Shown here in pieces: positions 16,965 through 24,512 of a stretch of 50,765 nt of DNA. Below the pieces are notes generated by a model that was not told where the DNA came from, made no database searches, and saw only the letters and a list, made by a program, of their open reading frames with translations. How positions within the stretch are numbered: the stretch's first letter is position 1; each line of letters starts with the position of its first letter. The stretch is from Ignavibacteriaceae bacterium (GTDB lineage: Bacteria; Bacteroidota; Ignavibacteria; Ignavibacteriales; Ignavibacteriaceae). A program made the position numbers and the translations under genes. The stretch covers positions 1 through 50,765 of the forward strand of contig JACZKK010000028.1 in NCBI GenBank assembly GCA_014860115.1, given 5' to 3'.

Positions 16965-17005
16965 TACGGTTTTTTAATTATTTATATAAGAATTTAAAGC
17001 AGATT

Positions 17006-17464
17006 ATGATGAACCAGGAATTGAGAGAGCTTTATCAGCAGGTTATTCTTGACCACAATAAAAGTCCGAGAAATTTCCGGAAGATGGAAAACGCAACAAA
17101 GTTTGCTGAAGGGTATAATCCACTTTGTGGCGACCATATTGATATCTATTTGTTGATTGAAGATGGAATGGTGAAAGATGTTTCGTTCAAAGGTGAAGGA
17201 TGTGCAATTTCGAAAGCTTCAGCATCACTGATGACTTCGACATTAAAAGGTAAAACAGTGTCAGAATCTGAAAAACTTTTTGAAAAATTTCACGACCTAG
17301 TTACTGGAAAGCTCGGGGAAAATCCTGATATAGATGAACTCGGAAAACTTGCTGTGTTCGCAGGAGTGCAGGAATTCCCTGTGCGAGTAAAGTGTGCTTC
17401 GCTTGCATGGCATACAATGATAAATGCATTACACAACAAAGATGAAAAGGTAACTACAGAATAA
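17006..17464 (+). CDS. sufU: SufU-type zinc-containing sulfur transfer protein
   Basis: The protein of 152 residues belongs to the IscU/NifU-N fold with all expected ligands: Cys41 and Asp43 in LCGDHIDIY, Cys66 in GEGCAISKAS and Cys130 in VRVKCASLAW. The insert of about 20 residues before the third cysteine (LVTGKLGENPDIDELGKL) is the mark of SufU rather than IscU. SufU binds zinc and accepts persulfide from SufS. The start chosen is the ATG in ATGATGAACCAG; a longer in-frame reading would cross the two hairpins and has no family support. It is followed by another Fe-S maturation gene. Confidence 0.93.
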   Translation: MMNQELRELYQQVILDHNKSPRNFRKMENATKFAEGYNPLCGDHIDIYLLIEDGMVKDVSFKGEGCAISKASASLMTSTLKGKTVSESEKLFEKFHDLVTGKLGENPDIDELGKLAVFAGVQEFPVRVKCASLAWHTMINALHNKDEKVTTE

Positions 17465-17473
17465 TTCGATTTC

Positions 17474-17553
17474 ATCCCGAATTTATTTCGGGATCTCAAT
17501 GTTAAACTAAAGATGCTGAAACAAGCCTGCCAGTCGGCAGACAGGTTCAGCAT
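17474..17553. repeat. Two palindromic elements between sufU and the DUF59 gene
   Basis: ATCCCGAA, TTTAT, TTCGGGAT forms a perfect 8-bp hairpin (17474-17494). A second structure has outer arms ATGCTGAA / TTCAGCAT (17513-17520 and 17546-17553) around an inner CCTGCC...GGCAG palindrome of a type scattered widely in Bacteroidota intergenic DNA. Neither has a T-run. Confidence 0.6.
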
Positions 17554-17566
17554 ATTAAAATAAATC

Positions 17567-17887
17567 ATGGCAGAACTAAACAAACAACAACTTGAAGAAA
17601 AAATAATTCAGACGTTAAAAACGTGCTACGATCCGGAAATTCCTGTCGATATTTTCGAACTCGGATTAATTTATGAGATTGGAATCGATGACAAAGCAAA
17701 TGTTAAAATTAAAATGACTTTAACTTCTCCAGCTTGCCCTGTTGCTGGATCGCTTCCACCTGAAGTTGAAGCAAAAGTAAAGTCAATTCCTGAAGTGAAT
17801 GATTCTAAAATAGAATTAGTCTGGAGTCCACCTTGGGATAAAGATATGATGTCTGAAGTTGCGAAAGTAGAATTAGGATTTATGTGA
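17567..17887 (+). CDS. DUF59/MIP18 family Fe-S assembly factor (SufT/PaaD-like)
   Basis: A compact 106-residue protein of the MIP18/DUF59 family: TCYDPEIPVDIFELGLIY near 19-36, TLTSPACPVAG with conserved Cys57, and LVWSPPWDKDMMSEVAK at the C-terminal end. Members such as SufT and the PaaD family mature Fe-S proteins, and the stand-alone form is a regular companion of suf operons. It is about 100 bases downstream of sufU on the same strand, separated by palindromic repeats. The family assignment is firm; which clients it serves is inferred from context only. Confidence 0.9.
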   Translation: MAELNKQQLEEKIIQTLKTCYDPEIPVDIFELGLIYEIGIDDKANVKIKMTLTSPACPVAGSLPPEVEAKVKSIPEVNDSKIELVWSPPWDKDMMSEVAKVELGFM

Positions 17888-17901
17888 TAATTCCCATTGT
17901 C

Positions 17902-17931
17902 ATTCCGTGCAAGCAAAGCGTGTCACGGAAT
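17902..17931. repeat. GTCATTCCG-family palindrome
   Basis: ATTCCGTG and CACGGAAT form a perfect 8-bp inverted repeat around a 14-base centre. The flanking GTCATTCCG matches the start of the element at 18535, so it is a shorter member of the same intergenic family. Confidence 0.6.
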
Positions 17932-17995
17932 CTTAAAATTAAATTATAACTAAATATCCTGAAATAAATCCAGGATAAATTAAAAAGGAGAAATA

Positions 17996-18529
17996 ATGTT
18001 CAATATAAGTTTAAGACCACCAATGTATGATCAGAATTCTGTACAGCCAATGAGAGATGAATTGGTTGCAGTTGGCTTTACAGAACTATTAACACCAAAT
18101 GAAGTTGAAGAAGCAGTAAAAGTAAATAATAACGAAACAGTTTTTGTTATGGTAAACTCTGTATGCGGATGTGCAGCAGGAAGTGCACGACCGGGAATTG
18201 GAATGGCATTACAGAATAATATTATTCCTGATAAACTTTATACGGTTTTTGCCGGACAGGAGAGAGATGCTGTTGATAAAACAAGAGAGTTAGTAGGAAA
18301 TGTTCCACCTTCTTCTCCAAGTTTTGCATTATTTAAAAATGGTCAACTAGTTCATTTCATGCACAGGTATGAGATTGAAGGAAATATGCCTCAGCAGATT
18401 TCTGAGTACTGGAGAGAAATTTTTAACGAGCATTGTTCAAAGCAGGGTCCATCAATTCCACCGGAACATTTTGCAAAAGTAATGCACGCAAAAGCGTGTG
18501 GATCAAAGATACCGTTGTATCAGGGATAA
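17996..18529 (+). CDS. Bacilliredoxin, BrxA/BrxB (YphP/YqiW) family
   Basis: The protein has 177 residues. The family signature NSVCGCAAG (Cys57-Gly-Cys59) followed by ARPG, VFAGQ and PPSSPSFALFKNGQLVHFMHR (given in part: PPSSPSFALF) is very clear. Bacilliredoxins remove bacillithiol from S-thiolated proteins under oxidative stress, through the first cysteine of CGC. Two points are odd: typical members are about 145 residues and end near the Cys147 equivalent, while this one has 30 more residues with another cysteine (Cys168). Its place in the suf locus, downstream of the Fe-S factors, suggests thiol protection linked to Fe-S metabolism. Confidence 0.9.
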   Translation: MFNISLRPPMYDQNSVQPMRDELVAVGFTELLTPNEVEEAVKVNNNETVFVMVNSVCGCAAGSARPGIGMALQNNIIPDKLYTVFAGQERDAVDKTRELVGNVPPSSPSFALFKNGQLVHFMHRYEIEGNMPQQISEYWREIFNEHCSKQGPSIPPEHFAKVMHAKACGSKIPLYQG

Positions 18530-18534
18530 CATCA

Positions 18535-18624
18535 CTGTCATTCCGAGCGAAGCGAAGGAATCTCTAATTTAATTCGACCAACTAAGATTGCTTCGTCATC
18601 CTAATGGATTCCTCGCAATGACAG
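18535..18624. repeat. 90-base palindromic element with 8-bp terminal inverted repeats
   Basis: CTGTCATT at the left and AATGACAG at the right are perfect complements; inside are further CGAGCGAAGCG and GATTCCTCGC pieces that pair across the centre. It occupies the gap between the bacilliredoxin and Rrf2 genes. It has no ORF and looks like a MITE or REP-like element. It ends 11 bases before the Rrf2 ATG and so could place the regulator's ribosome site in a structured region. Confidence 0.65.
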
Positions 18625-18635
18625 AGGATTAGAAA

Positions 18636-19115
18636 ATGAAATTCAGTACACAAGAAGAATACGGTTTAAGACTATTATTGAGAATTGCAAAAAGTGATTC
18701 TCTAAATGGTCTAACTATACCTGAACTCAGCGATGTTGAAGGCCTTTCTACAGCAAACACTGCAAAGATTTTAAGAGCATTGCGGCTTGCAGGATTTGTT
18801 GACAGTGCAAGAGGTCAAACGGGCGGTTACAAATTAAACCAGTCTGCCGATAAAATATTAATCAGTGATGTTTTGACTGCTCTTGGAGGAAAACTTTATG
18901 AGTCAAATTTCTGCGATCTTCATTCGGGAATGGAAAACATCTGCACAAACTCAATTGACTGCAGCATCCGTTCAGTCTGGAAAACAATTCAAAATGTACT
19001 CGATAGTGTTTTAAGCAAATTTACACTTCAGGATCTTCTGGGAAAAGAAGAAGATGTTGAAGCTCTTGCTACCTCTTTTGCTAATAAGTTGGAAGCTAAG
19101 TTTGACAAGAATTAA
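18636..19115 (+). CDS. Rrf2 family transcriptional regulator, likely Fe-S sensor of the suf locus
   Basis: The 159-residue protein starts with a winged helix typical of Rrf2 (KFSTQEEYGLRLLLRIA, then ARGQTGGYKLNQ in the wing). After the long dimerisation helix come three cysteines (Cys93, Cys103, Cys109), placed much like the three cluster ligands of IscR (92, 98, 104) but with wider first spacing. It probably binds an Fe-S cluster and represses or activates the suf genes according to cluster status. Being the last gene of the locus on the same strand supports autoregulation. It converges on a small secreted-protein gene with only six bases between. Confidence 0.85.
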   Translation: MKFSTQEEYGLRLLLRIAKSDSLNGLTIPELSDVEGLSTANTAKILRALRLAGFVDSARGQTGGYKLNQSADKILISDVLTALGGKLYESNFCDLHSGMENICTNSIDCSIRSVWKTIQNVLDSVLSKFTLQDLLGKEEDVEALATSFANKLEAKFDKN

Positions 19116-19121
19116 AATTGT

Positions 19122-19466
19122 TTAATCCTCTCCCCAACCACTGCTCGGTACATTATATCCTTCAGTCTTCAAACTTTCGTAAGATTTGTAAATAATAATT
19201 TCAACCTGGTTTGTCTGGTAGTAACCAATCGAGCTAACTTTCACTCCATTCACTTCTTTGCTGATTTTTACTGAGGCATATAATTTATCCTCTCCAATTA
19301 AATCATTATCAAGACTTGCTTTCTTGCCGGGAATATTTGACAATCCCCAGTAAATTCCCTTCTTTGCATTTTGATATGCTAAATCAATATCCCCATCTGT
19401 CTTAGTCTGGGCAAATAAACTTAATTGAACTAATAGAAAAATGACAATAATTTGTAACGCCTTCAT
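19122..19466 (-). CDS. Hypothetical secreted protein
   Basis: This small protein of 114 residues has a clear signal peptide (MKALQIIVIFLLVQLSLFAQ, cleavage likely after FAQ or LFA) and then about 95 soluble residues with a mixed alpha/beta look and no cysteine. No family is recognised. It lies between the convergent Rrf2 gene and the divergent TetR gene, with a 159-base gap to the latter that holds TetR promoter and operator sequences. It is presumably periplasmic. A function cannot be given. Confidence 0.6.
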   Translation of the reverse strand: MKALQIIVIFLLVQLSLFAQTKTDGDIDLAYQNAKKGIYWGLSNIPGKKASLDNDLIGEDKLYASVKISKEVNGVKVSSIGYYQTNQVEIIIYKSYESLKTEGYNVPSSGWGED

Positions 19467-19559
19467 AGTATTCTCTTTCTTTTGATGAATTTTAATAATT
19501 CAAATTTGCATTAACAATATAACATTTCGGTGATTAAAGGCACATCAGGAAACTTGTAC

Positions 19560-19617
19560 TTGACAAAATAGTTTCCATCTATTATTTTAGAAACTAGAAA
19601 AACGAAAATAGTTTCCA
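19560..19617 (+). promoter_or_regulatory. Promoter and probable operator of the TetR-efflux operon
   Basis: TTGACA (19560-19565), a 17-base spacer and TATTTT (19583-19588) form the promoter; the -7 stretch TATTTTAG differs by one base from TAnnTTTG. Overlapping it are TAGTTTC (19569-19575), its reverse complement GAAACTA (19590-19596) and a second TAGTTTCC (19609-19616). The regular use of this box across the promoter suggests binding and self-repression by the TetR protein encoded directly downstream. Confidence 0.6.
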
Positions 19618-19625
19618 AAGGAGTT

Positions 19626-20228
19626 ATGGAAGATCAAAATAAAATAATAGAATTGACTGAAGAGAAATTCTTCAGAGATGGATTTTATAAAACAACAATG
19701 GATGAAATTGCATCAGAATTGAAGATGAGCAAGAAGACAATTTACAAATTTTTCCCTTCTAAAGATGATTTGATCACAGCTATTGCCAAACATTTTATGG
19801 AAGGAGTGAAAAGCAAAGTCCTGCCAGCTCTCAACTCAGATAAAAACGCAATAGAAAAACTTGCCGAACTGAATCATATTCTTGCGAAAGTCTCAACAAA
19901 AGTTTCCTCAAAACGAATGGACGAAATAAGACAACACTTTCCCGGATTATGGAATGAGATCGACAGCTTCAGAACAAAAATGATGTTTGGAAATATTACC
20001 AAAGTGATCGATCAGGGAAAGGCTGAAGGATTGTTCATCGATTACCCAACCCCGATAATAATGAACACTCTTGTCTCTTCTGTGAGATCGATCGTAAATC
20101 CTGATTTCATTCTTAATAATAATTTCTCTATTGCAGAAGCAGCTCTATATACTTTTAAAGTTGTAATTGGAGGAATTGTAACAGATAAAGGAAGAAAAAT
20201 TTTTAACAATACAATAAATAAGATGTAG
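19626..20228 (+). CDS. TetR/AcrR family transcriptional regulator
   Basis: A 200-residue protein with the usual TetR layout: a DNA-binding helix-turn-helix at about 5-55 (FRDGFYKTTMDEIASELKMSKKTIYKFFPSKDDLI, of which MSKKTIYKFFPSKDDL is the diagnostic part) and an all-helical ligand domain. It is the first gene of the efflux operon, separated from the HlyD-like gene by two bases, so it most likely represses its own operon until a toxic compound binds. The repeated TAGTTTC boxes upstream are the suggested operator. The ligand is unknown. Confidence 0.9.
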   Translation: MEDQNKIIELTEEKFFRDGFYKTTMDEIASELKMSKKTIYKFFPSKDDLITAIAKHFMEGVKSKVLPALNSDKNAIEKLAELNHILAKVSTKVSSKRMDEIRQHFPGLWNEIDSFRTKMMFGNITKVIDQGKAEGLFIDYPTPIIMNTLVSSVRSIVNPDFILNNNFSIAEAALYTFKVVIGGIVTDKGRKIFNNTINKM

Positions 20229-20230
20229 TT

Positions 20231-21193
20231 ATGAAAAAATTAATTTTAAATATATCTCTCCTTTTGGCTCTCTTGCTCATAGGCTGTAACGGAAATAATC
20301 TTGGTCGTATTGATGCTTCCGGAAATATTGAAGCAACAAATATCGTTGTAAGCTCTCATGTTTACGGAAAAGTAATTCAGATTTTAAAAGATGAAGGTAA
20401 TCAGATAATCCAGGGTGATACCGTAATCATTATTGATCCTGAAACTTACAAACTAAAATTGGATGAGGCACTTGCAGCCAAAGAAGTAGCTCAGGCACAA
20501 TATAAACTTCTTAAAGAAGGTGCCAGAAGTGAGGATGTTAAACAAGCTGAAGATAATTTAAGACAGGCACAGGTTTCATTTGAGCTTGCCGAAAAAGACA
20601 AACAGCGAATGGATAATCTTTATGACTCGCAGACAATCACTAAGAAGCAGCACGATGATGCAACAGCTAATTATGAAATTGCTTTAGCAAGATTAAATTC
20701 AGCAAAAGAGAATTTAGAAAAAGTAAAAAATCTAGCGAGGCCCGAAGAACTAAAGCAAGCTGAAGCAAATCTGAATAAAGTCATAGCCAATGTAAACCTG
20801 CTTCAGAAAAATTTAAATGATTGCTACGTTACTTCACCATCATCCGGTTTCATAACCAAAAAGTTTGTTGAGATAGGAGAAACAGCTGGAATGATGTCTT
20901 CACTTTTCCAGGTTGCTGATTTAAGTACAGTAGAATTGGCAATCTATGTATCCGAAACAGAACTTGGCAAAGTAAAACTTGGACAAAAAGCAGAGATAAA
21001 TGTTGATACTTATCCGGACAAATCATTCGATGGAACTGTAATTTACATTTCCCCACAAGCTGAGTTCACCCCTAAAAATATTCAAACAAAGGATGAAAGA
21101 ACTAAGCTTGTATTCCAGGTAAAAATAAAAATTGATAATCCTGATTTTGAATTGAAGGACGGTATGCCAGCTGATGCTGAAATTATTCTTTGA
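20231..21193 (+). CDS. HlyD/YbhG-like membrane fusion lipoprotein of an efflux ABC transporter
   Basis: The 320-residue adaptor starts with a lipoprotein signal ending LLIG-C (Cys19), followed by a biotinyl-lipoyl half (GNIEATNIVVSSHVYGKV), a long alpha-helical hairpin at about 75-190 rich in Ala/Glu/Lys, and the second lipoyl half (SSGFITKKFVEIGETAG) plus beta-barrel. This is the YbhG/EmrA/HlyD design that links an inner-membrane pump to TolC through the periplasm. It is the first structural gene of the cassette. The lipid anchor, rather than a membrane helix, is a common variant in Bacteroidota. Confidence 0.9.
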   Translation: MKKLILNISLLLALLLIGCNGNNLGRIDASGNIEATNIVVSSHVYGKVIQILKDEGNQIIQGDTVIIIDPETYKLKLDEALAAKEVAQAQYKLLKEGARSEDVKQAEDNLRQAQVSFELAEKDKQRMDNLYDSQTITKKQHDDATANYEIALARLNSAKENLEKVKNLARPEELKQAEANLNKVIANVNLLQKNLNDCYVTSPSSGFITKKFVEIGETAGMMSSLFQVADLSTVELAIYVSETELGKVKLGQKAEINVDTYPDKSFDGTVIYISPQAEFTPKNIQTKDERTKLVFQVKIKIDNPDFELKDGMPADAEIIL

Positions 21194-21216
21194 TTATGCA
21201 ATCTTGAAATATTGTA

Positions 21217-22131
21217 ATGGAATCAATAATTAAAATAGAACAGCTTCATAAATCTTACGGTGATGTAAAAGCTGTAAACGGGATAAACTTAAAAGTAAAT
21301 GATGGCGAAATGTTCGGATTAGTCGGACCAGATGGAGCTGGAAAAACAACTACAATTCGAATCTTATGTGGACTATTAAAAGTTGATTCCGGATTAGTTG
21401 AAGTTTTAGGCTCTGAGTTAAAGAAGAATAAAAAAGAAATTCAAAATCAAATCGGATATCTCTCACAAAAATTTAGCCTTTACGGTGATTTATCAATTGA
21501 TGAAAACATTGAATTCTTTGCGGACATTCATAACGTTAAAGATTTTCAAAAAAGAAGAGAGGAACTCCTAGCTTTCACTCGACTAACCCCATTCCGTGAT
21601 CGGCTTGCGGAAAAACTTTCAGGTGGAATGAAACAAAAACTTGCATTAGCATGCAGTCTCATTCACAAACCAAAACTACTTTTTCTTGATGAACCTACAA
21701 CTGGTGTTGATCCTGTTTCCCGAAGAGATTTCTGGAAAATTTTATCCGATCTTCAAAAAGAAGGAATTACAATTTTAATGACCACACCATATCTTGACGA
21801 AGCTGAAAGATGTAATCGTGTTGCTTTAATGAATAAGGGTAAAATTATTGCCGTTGATACACCACAGAATATAAAAACTTCTATACACAAGCAGGTAGTA
21901 GAGATTATCTGCAATGATATCAAAAAAGCTTATACTGTTTTGAAAGAAAAATACGATGCAGATGTTCAAATATTTGGTGACAGATTAAACCTTGTGGTAG
22001 ATAATGTTGAGCAATCACTCGGTGAGTTGAGATCTATTCTTGAAAAAAATAATCTTCAACTAATTAGTCATAGAACCATCACTCCATCTCTTGAGAATGT
22101 TTTTATCCACCTTGTTAAAAAGGCAAGTTAA
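21217..22131 (+). CDS. ABC transporter ATPase (YbhF N-half equivalent)
   Basis: At 304 residues it has Walker A GPDGAGKTT at 37-45, Q-loop SQKFSLYGDLS, the signature KLSGGMKQKLALA, Walker B LLFLDEPTTGVDP and a downstream TTPYLDEAERC in the place of the H-loop. The H-loop histidine (usually TTHYLDEA) is replaced by Pro-Tyr context in this copy (TTPY), a notable change. The C-terminal 80 residues form the domain common to DrrA-type ATPases. With the second ATPase at 23574 it likely forms a heterodimer powering the two permeases. Confidence 0.88.
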   Translation: MESIIKIEQLHKSYGDVKAVNGINLKVNDGEMFGLVGPDGAGKTTTIRILCGLLKVDSGLVEVLGSELKKNKKEIQNQIGYLSQKFSLYGDLSIDENIEFFADIHNVKDFQKRREELLAFTRLTPFRDRLAEKLSGGMKQKLALACSLIHKPKLLFLDEPTTGVDPVSRRDFWKILSDLQKEGITILMTTPYLDEAERCNRVALMNKGKIIAVDTPQNIKTSIHKQVVEIICNDIKKAYTVLKEKYDADVQIFGDRLNLVVDNVEQSLGELRSILEKNNLQLISHRTITPSLENVFIHLVKKAS

Positions 22132-22164
22132 TAATAATGATTTTAAGAAAACTCAGGTATTAAA

Positions 22165-23469
22165 ATGAAACGAATACTTTTAATAACATTTATGATTCCA
22201 ACAGTCCTTTTTTCTCAATCAAAAAAATTAACGATTGAAGAGAGTGTAAGAATTGGATTGGAAAACAGCAGCTTGATAAAAATTTCAGAATCAAATTTAA
22301 GAAGCTCCGATGCAAAAATTACAGAAGCCACATCAATGATGCTACCTAAGCTTAGCTTAAGTGCTGGTTACACTTATATGAATTTAAATGACCCGAAAGA
22401 AATTGGTTTGGGTCCGGTCAGAATGGAAGTTATTAATCCATTTTCACTTTACGGAATGCAGCTTTCAATTCAACAGCCATTATTTACAGGATTTCAGATT
22501 TCTTCTTCGAGAAGTGCAGCAAAGAATTCTTATGAAGCGATGAGCTTTGAACATCAGAAAAACATTAACAACAAAGCGCTGGAGATCTATTCTGCATGCT
22601 GGAATTATTTTAAAGCACAAAAACAATATGAGCTAACCCAGGAATATCTTACATCACTAAAAGATAATCTAAAGCAGACAAAAGATTTTCTTGATAACGG
22701 ATTAGCTACGATGAATGACTATCTAAAAATCAAAGTTCAAGTATCGAATGCAGAAGTATCTTTAATCGATGCAAAAAATGATATGGAAATTACAAGAGCA
22801 TCTTTCAACAAGTCAATAGGAATTCCTTTGAGTGATTCTACTCAAATTGATGCAAGCTATACTTCAATACAGGAACAATCTTTTCAGTATCAGGATCTTT
22901 TAAATAACGCTTTGAACAATCGCGATGAATTAAAATCTCTCGAATTCCATATCAAAGCTGGCGAGGATAGGGTTACTGCTGCCAATTCCGGATGGTGGCC
23001 AAAACTTTATGCTTCCGGAAACTTTTTTCTCTATAATGCAACTGCAAAAACCTTCGCAATTGATGATGAAAAACTTCAAGCCTGGTTTGTTGGTCTTTCA
23101 TTGAATTGGGATTTGTGGGATTGGGGTTACACTTCTTCACAATCTGCGCAGGCAGAAGAAAGTGTTCTGCAGGGAGAAGAATCACTTAAATTACTAAAAG
23201 AACAAATTGAGCTGGAAACCTATAACGCATATCTCACTTTAAATGCTCAGCAAGAAAAGATTAGCGTTAGCCAATTAGCAGTTGAATCTGCCGAAGAAAA
23301 TCTTCGCTTGACTAAGGAAAAGTATGATTACAATTTAGCGACAAGCAATGATCTGTTAGACGCTGAAGTTGAAGTGCTCGATGCCAAAACGAAACTTGCT
23401 TTCTCGAATGCAGATTATGAAATTGCCAAAGCTAAGCTGGAAGTAACAGTTGGGAATAAAATTTATTAA
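22165..23469 (+). CDS. TolC family outer membrane efflux protein
   Basis: The protein has 434 residues with a signal peptide (MKRILLITFMIPTVLFSQ) and two repeated halves of the OEP family: each begins with a helical segment such as LTIEESVRIGLENSSLIKI and DLLNNALNNRDELKSLE, followed by long coiled helices and strands that build the outer-membrane channel-tunnel. It should be the exit duct for the ABC efflux pump. Its position between the two ATPase genes is unusual: more often the outer-membrane gene is at one end of such operons. Confidence 0.9.
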   Translation: MKRILLITFMIPTVLFSQSKKLTIEESVRIGLENSSLIKISESNLRSSDAKITEATSMMLPKLSLSAGYTYMNLNDPKEIGLGPVRMEVINPFSLYGMQLSIQQPLFTGFQISSSRSAAKNSYEAMSFEHQKNINNKALEIYSACWNYFKAQKQYELTQEYLTSLKDNLKQTKDFLDNGLATMNDYLKIKVQVSNAEVSLIDAKNDMEITRASFNKSIGIPLSDSTQIDASYTSIQEQSFQYQDLLNNALNNRDELKSLEFHIKAGEDRVTAANSGWWPKLYASGNFFLYNATAKTFAIDDEKLQAWFVGLSLNWDLWDWGYTSSQSAQAEESVLQGEESLKLLKEQIELETYNAYLTLNAQQEKISVSQLAVESAEENLRLTKEKYDYNLATSNDLLDAEVEVLDAKTKLAFSNADYEIAKAKLEVTVGNKIY

Positions 23470-23473
23470 AAAC

Positions 23474-23562
23474 AATAGAACGCAGATGACACAGATAAGA
23501 CTGATTACCGCAGATTTAAAATCAGTGCTAATCCGTTAAATCAGTTTAATCAGTGTTCTATT
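23474..23562. repeat. 89-base palindromic element inside the efflux operon
   Basis: AATAGAAC at the left and GTTCTATT at the right are perfect inverted repeats, and inner CTGATT / AATCAG segments continue the pairing. It is a MITE-like intergenic element that fills almost the whole 104-base gap between the TolC and second ATPase genes. It could make a strong RNA structure between the two halves of the operon. Confidence 0.65.
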
Positions 23563-23573
23563 AAAAACCAAAA

Positions 23574-24512
23574 ATGAATAGTATAACAGTAAATAGTCTC
23601 ACGAAAATCTTCGGGAAGTTCACCGCAGTGGACAACATTTCCTTCAATGTCAACAAAGGAGAAATCTTTGGATTCCTTGGTGCAAACGGTGCTGGGAAAA
23701 CAACAACGATAAGAATGCTGTGCGGAATTTTAGCTCCAATTTCAGGTGATGCAGTTGTTGGTGGTTATAGTATTATGAAACAATCCAGCAAAGTAAAAAC
23801 CAGGATTGGATACATGTCTCAAAGGTTTTCACTTTATAATGATTTGACCGTTGAAGAAAATATTAATTTCTTTAGCGGCGTTTATAATTTGCCTGAAGAA
23901 AAATTAAAGGAAAGAAAAAAATGGGTTTTGTCGATTGCAAATCTTGAAGGAAAAGAAAAATTATTAACCGGTTCCCTTCCGGGCGGAATTAAACAAAGAC
24001 TTGCTTTGGGAACTGCAGTTATTCATCAACCTGAAATTGTATTCCTTGATGAGCCGACAAGCGGTGTTGATCCCATTTCTCGTAGAAATTTTTGGGAGCT
24101 AATTAATTATTTATCAGATGAAGGTGTTACAGTTTTGGTGACAACTCATTATCTCGAAGAAGCTGAGTTTTGCAATAACATCATTATGATGGATCAGGGA
24201 AAAATTGTCGCTGAAGGAAATTCGAAGGAATTAAAAACCAAGTACATAAAAAATAAAATCTTCGAAATTGATTCTGATAATCCTGTTGAGTTAATGGAAA
24301 AAATCAAGAACGCTGATTTTGTTGATGATGTTTCAATCTTTGGAAATAATCTACATTTAAGCGTGAATGAACAATTAAAATCTAAAGAACAGATAAACTC
24401 TTTTACGAGTCAATTCAGTGACATCAAAATCAGTAAGGTAGATGAAATAACCCCAACACTCGAGGACGTATTTATTCATATTCTGGAAAAGGGAAAAAAC
24501 AAAATTGCTTAG
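23574..24512 (+). CDS. ABC transporter ATPase (YbhF C-half equivalent) with degenerate signature
   Basis: This 312-residue ATPase has Walker A GANGAGKTT at 36-44, Q-loop SQRFSLYNDLT, Walker B VFLDEPTSGVDP and a normal TTHYLEEAEFC H-loop. Its signature reads LPGGIKQRLALG instead of LSGGQ/M, so the serine that contacts ATP is proline. In E. coli YbhF and RbbA the second ATPase half has a comparable LPLG signature, and the pairing with the first ATPase of this operon therefore mirrors the two halves of a single YbhF-like protein. Its stop codon overlaps the next gene by 8 bases. Confidence 0.88.
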   Translation: MNSITVNSLTKIFGKFTAVDNISFNVNKGEIFGFLGANGAGKTTTIRMLCGILAPISGDAVVGGYSIMKQSSKVKTRIGYMSQRFSLYNDLTVEENINFFSGVYNLPEEKLKERKKWVLSIANLEGKEKLLTGSLPGGIKQRLALGTAVIHQPEIVFLDEPTSGVDPISRRNFWELINYLSDEGVTVLVTTHYLEEAEFCNNIIMMDQGKIVAEGNSKELKTKYIKNKIFEIDSDNPVELMEKIKNADFVDDVSIFGNNLHLSVNEQLKSKEQINSFTSQFSDIKISKVDEITPTLEDVFIHILEKGKNKIA

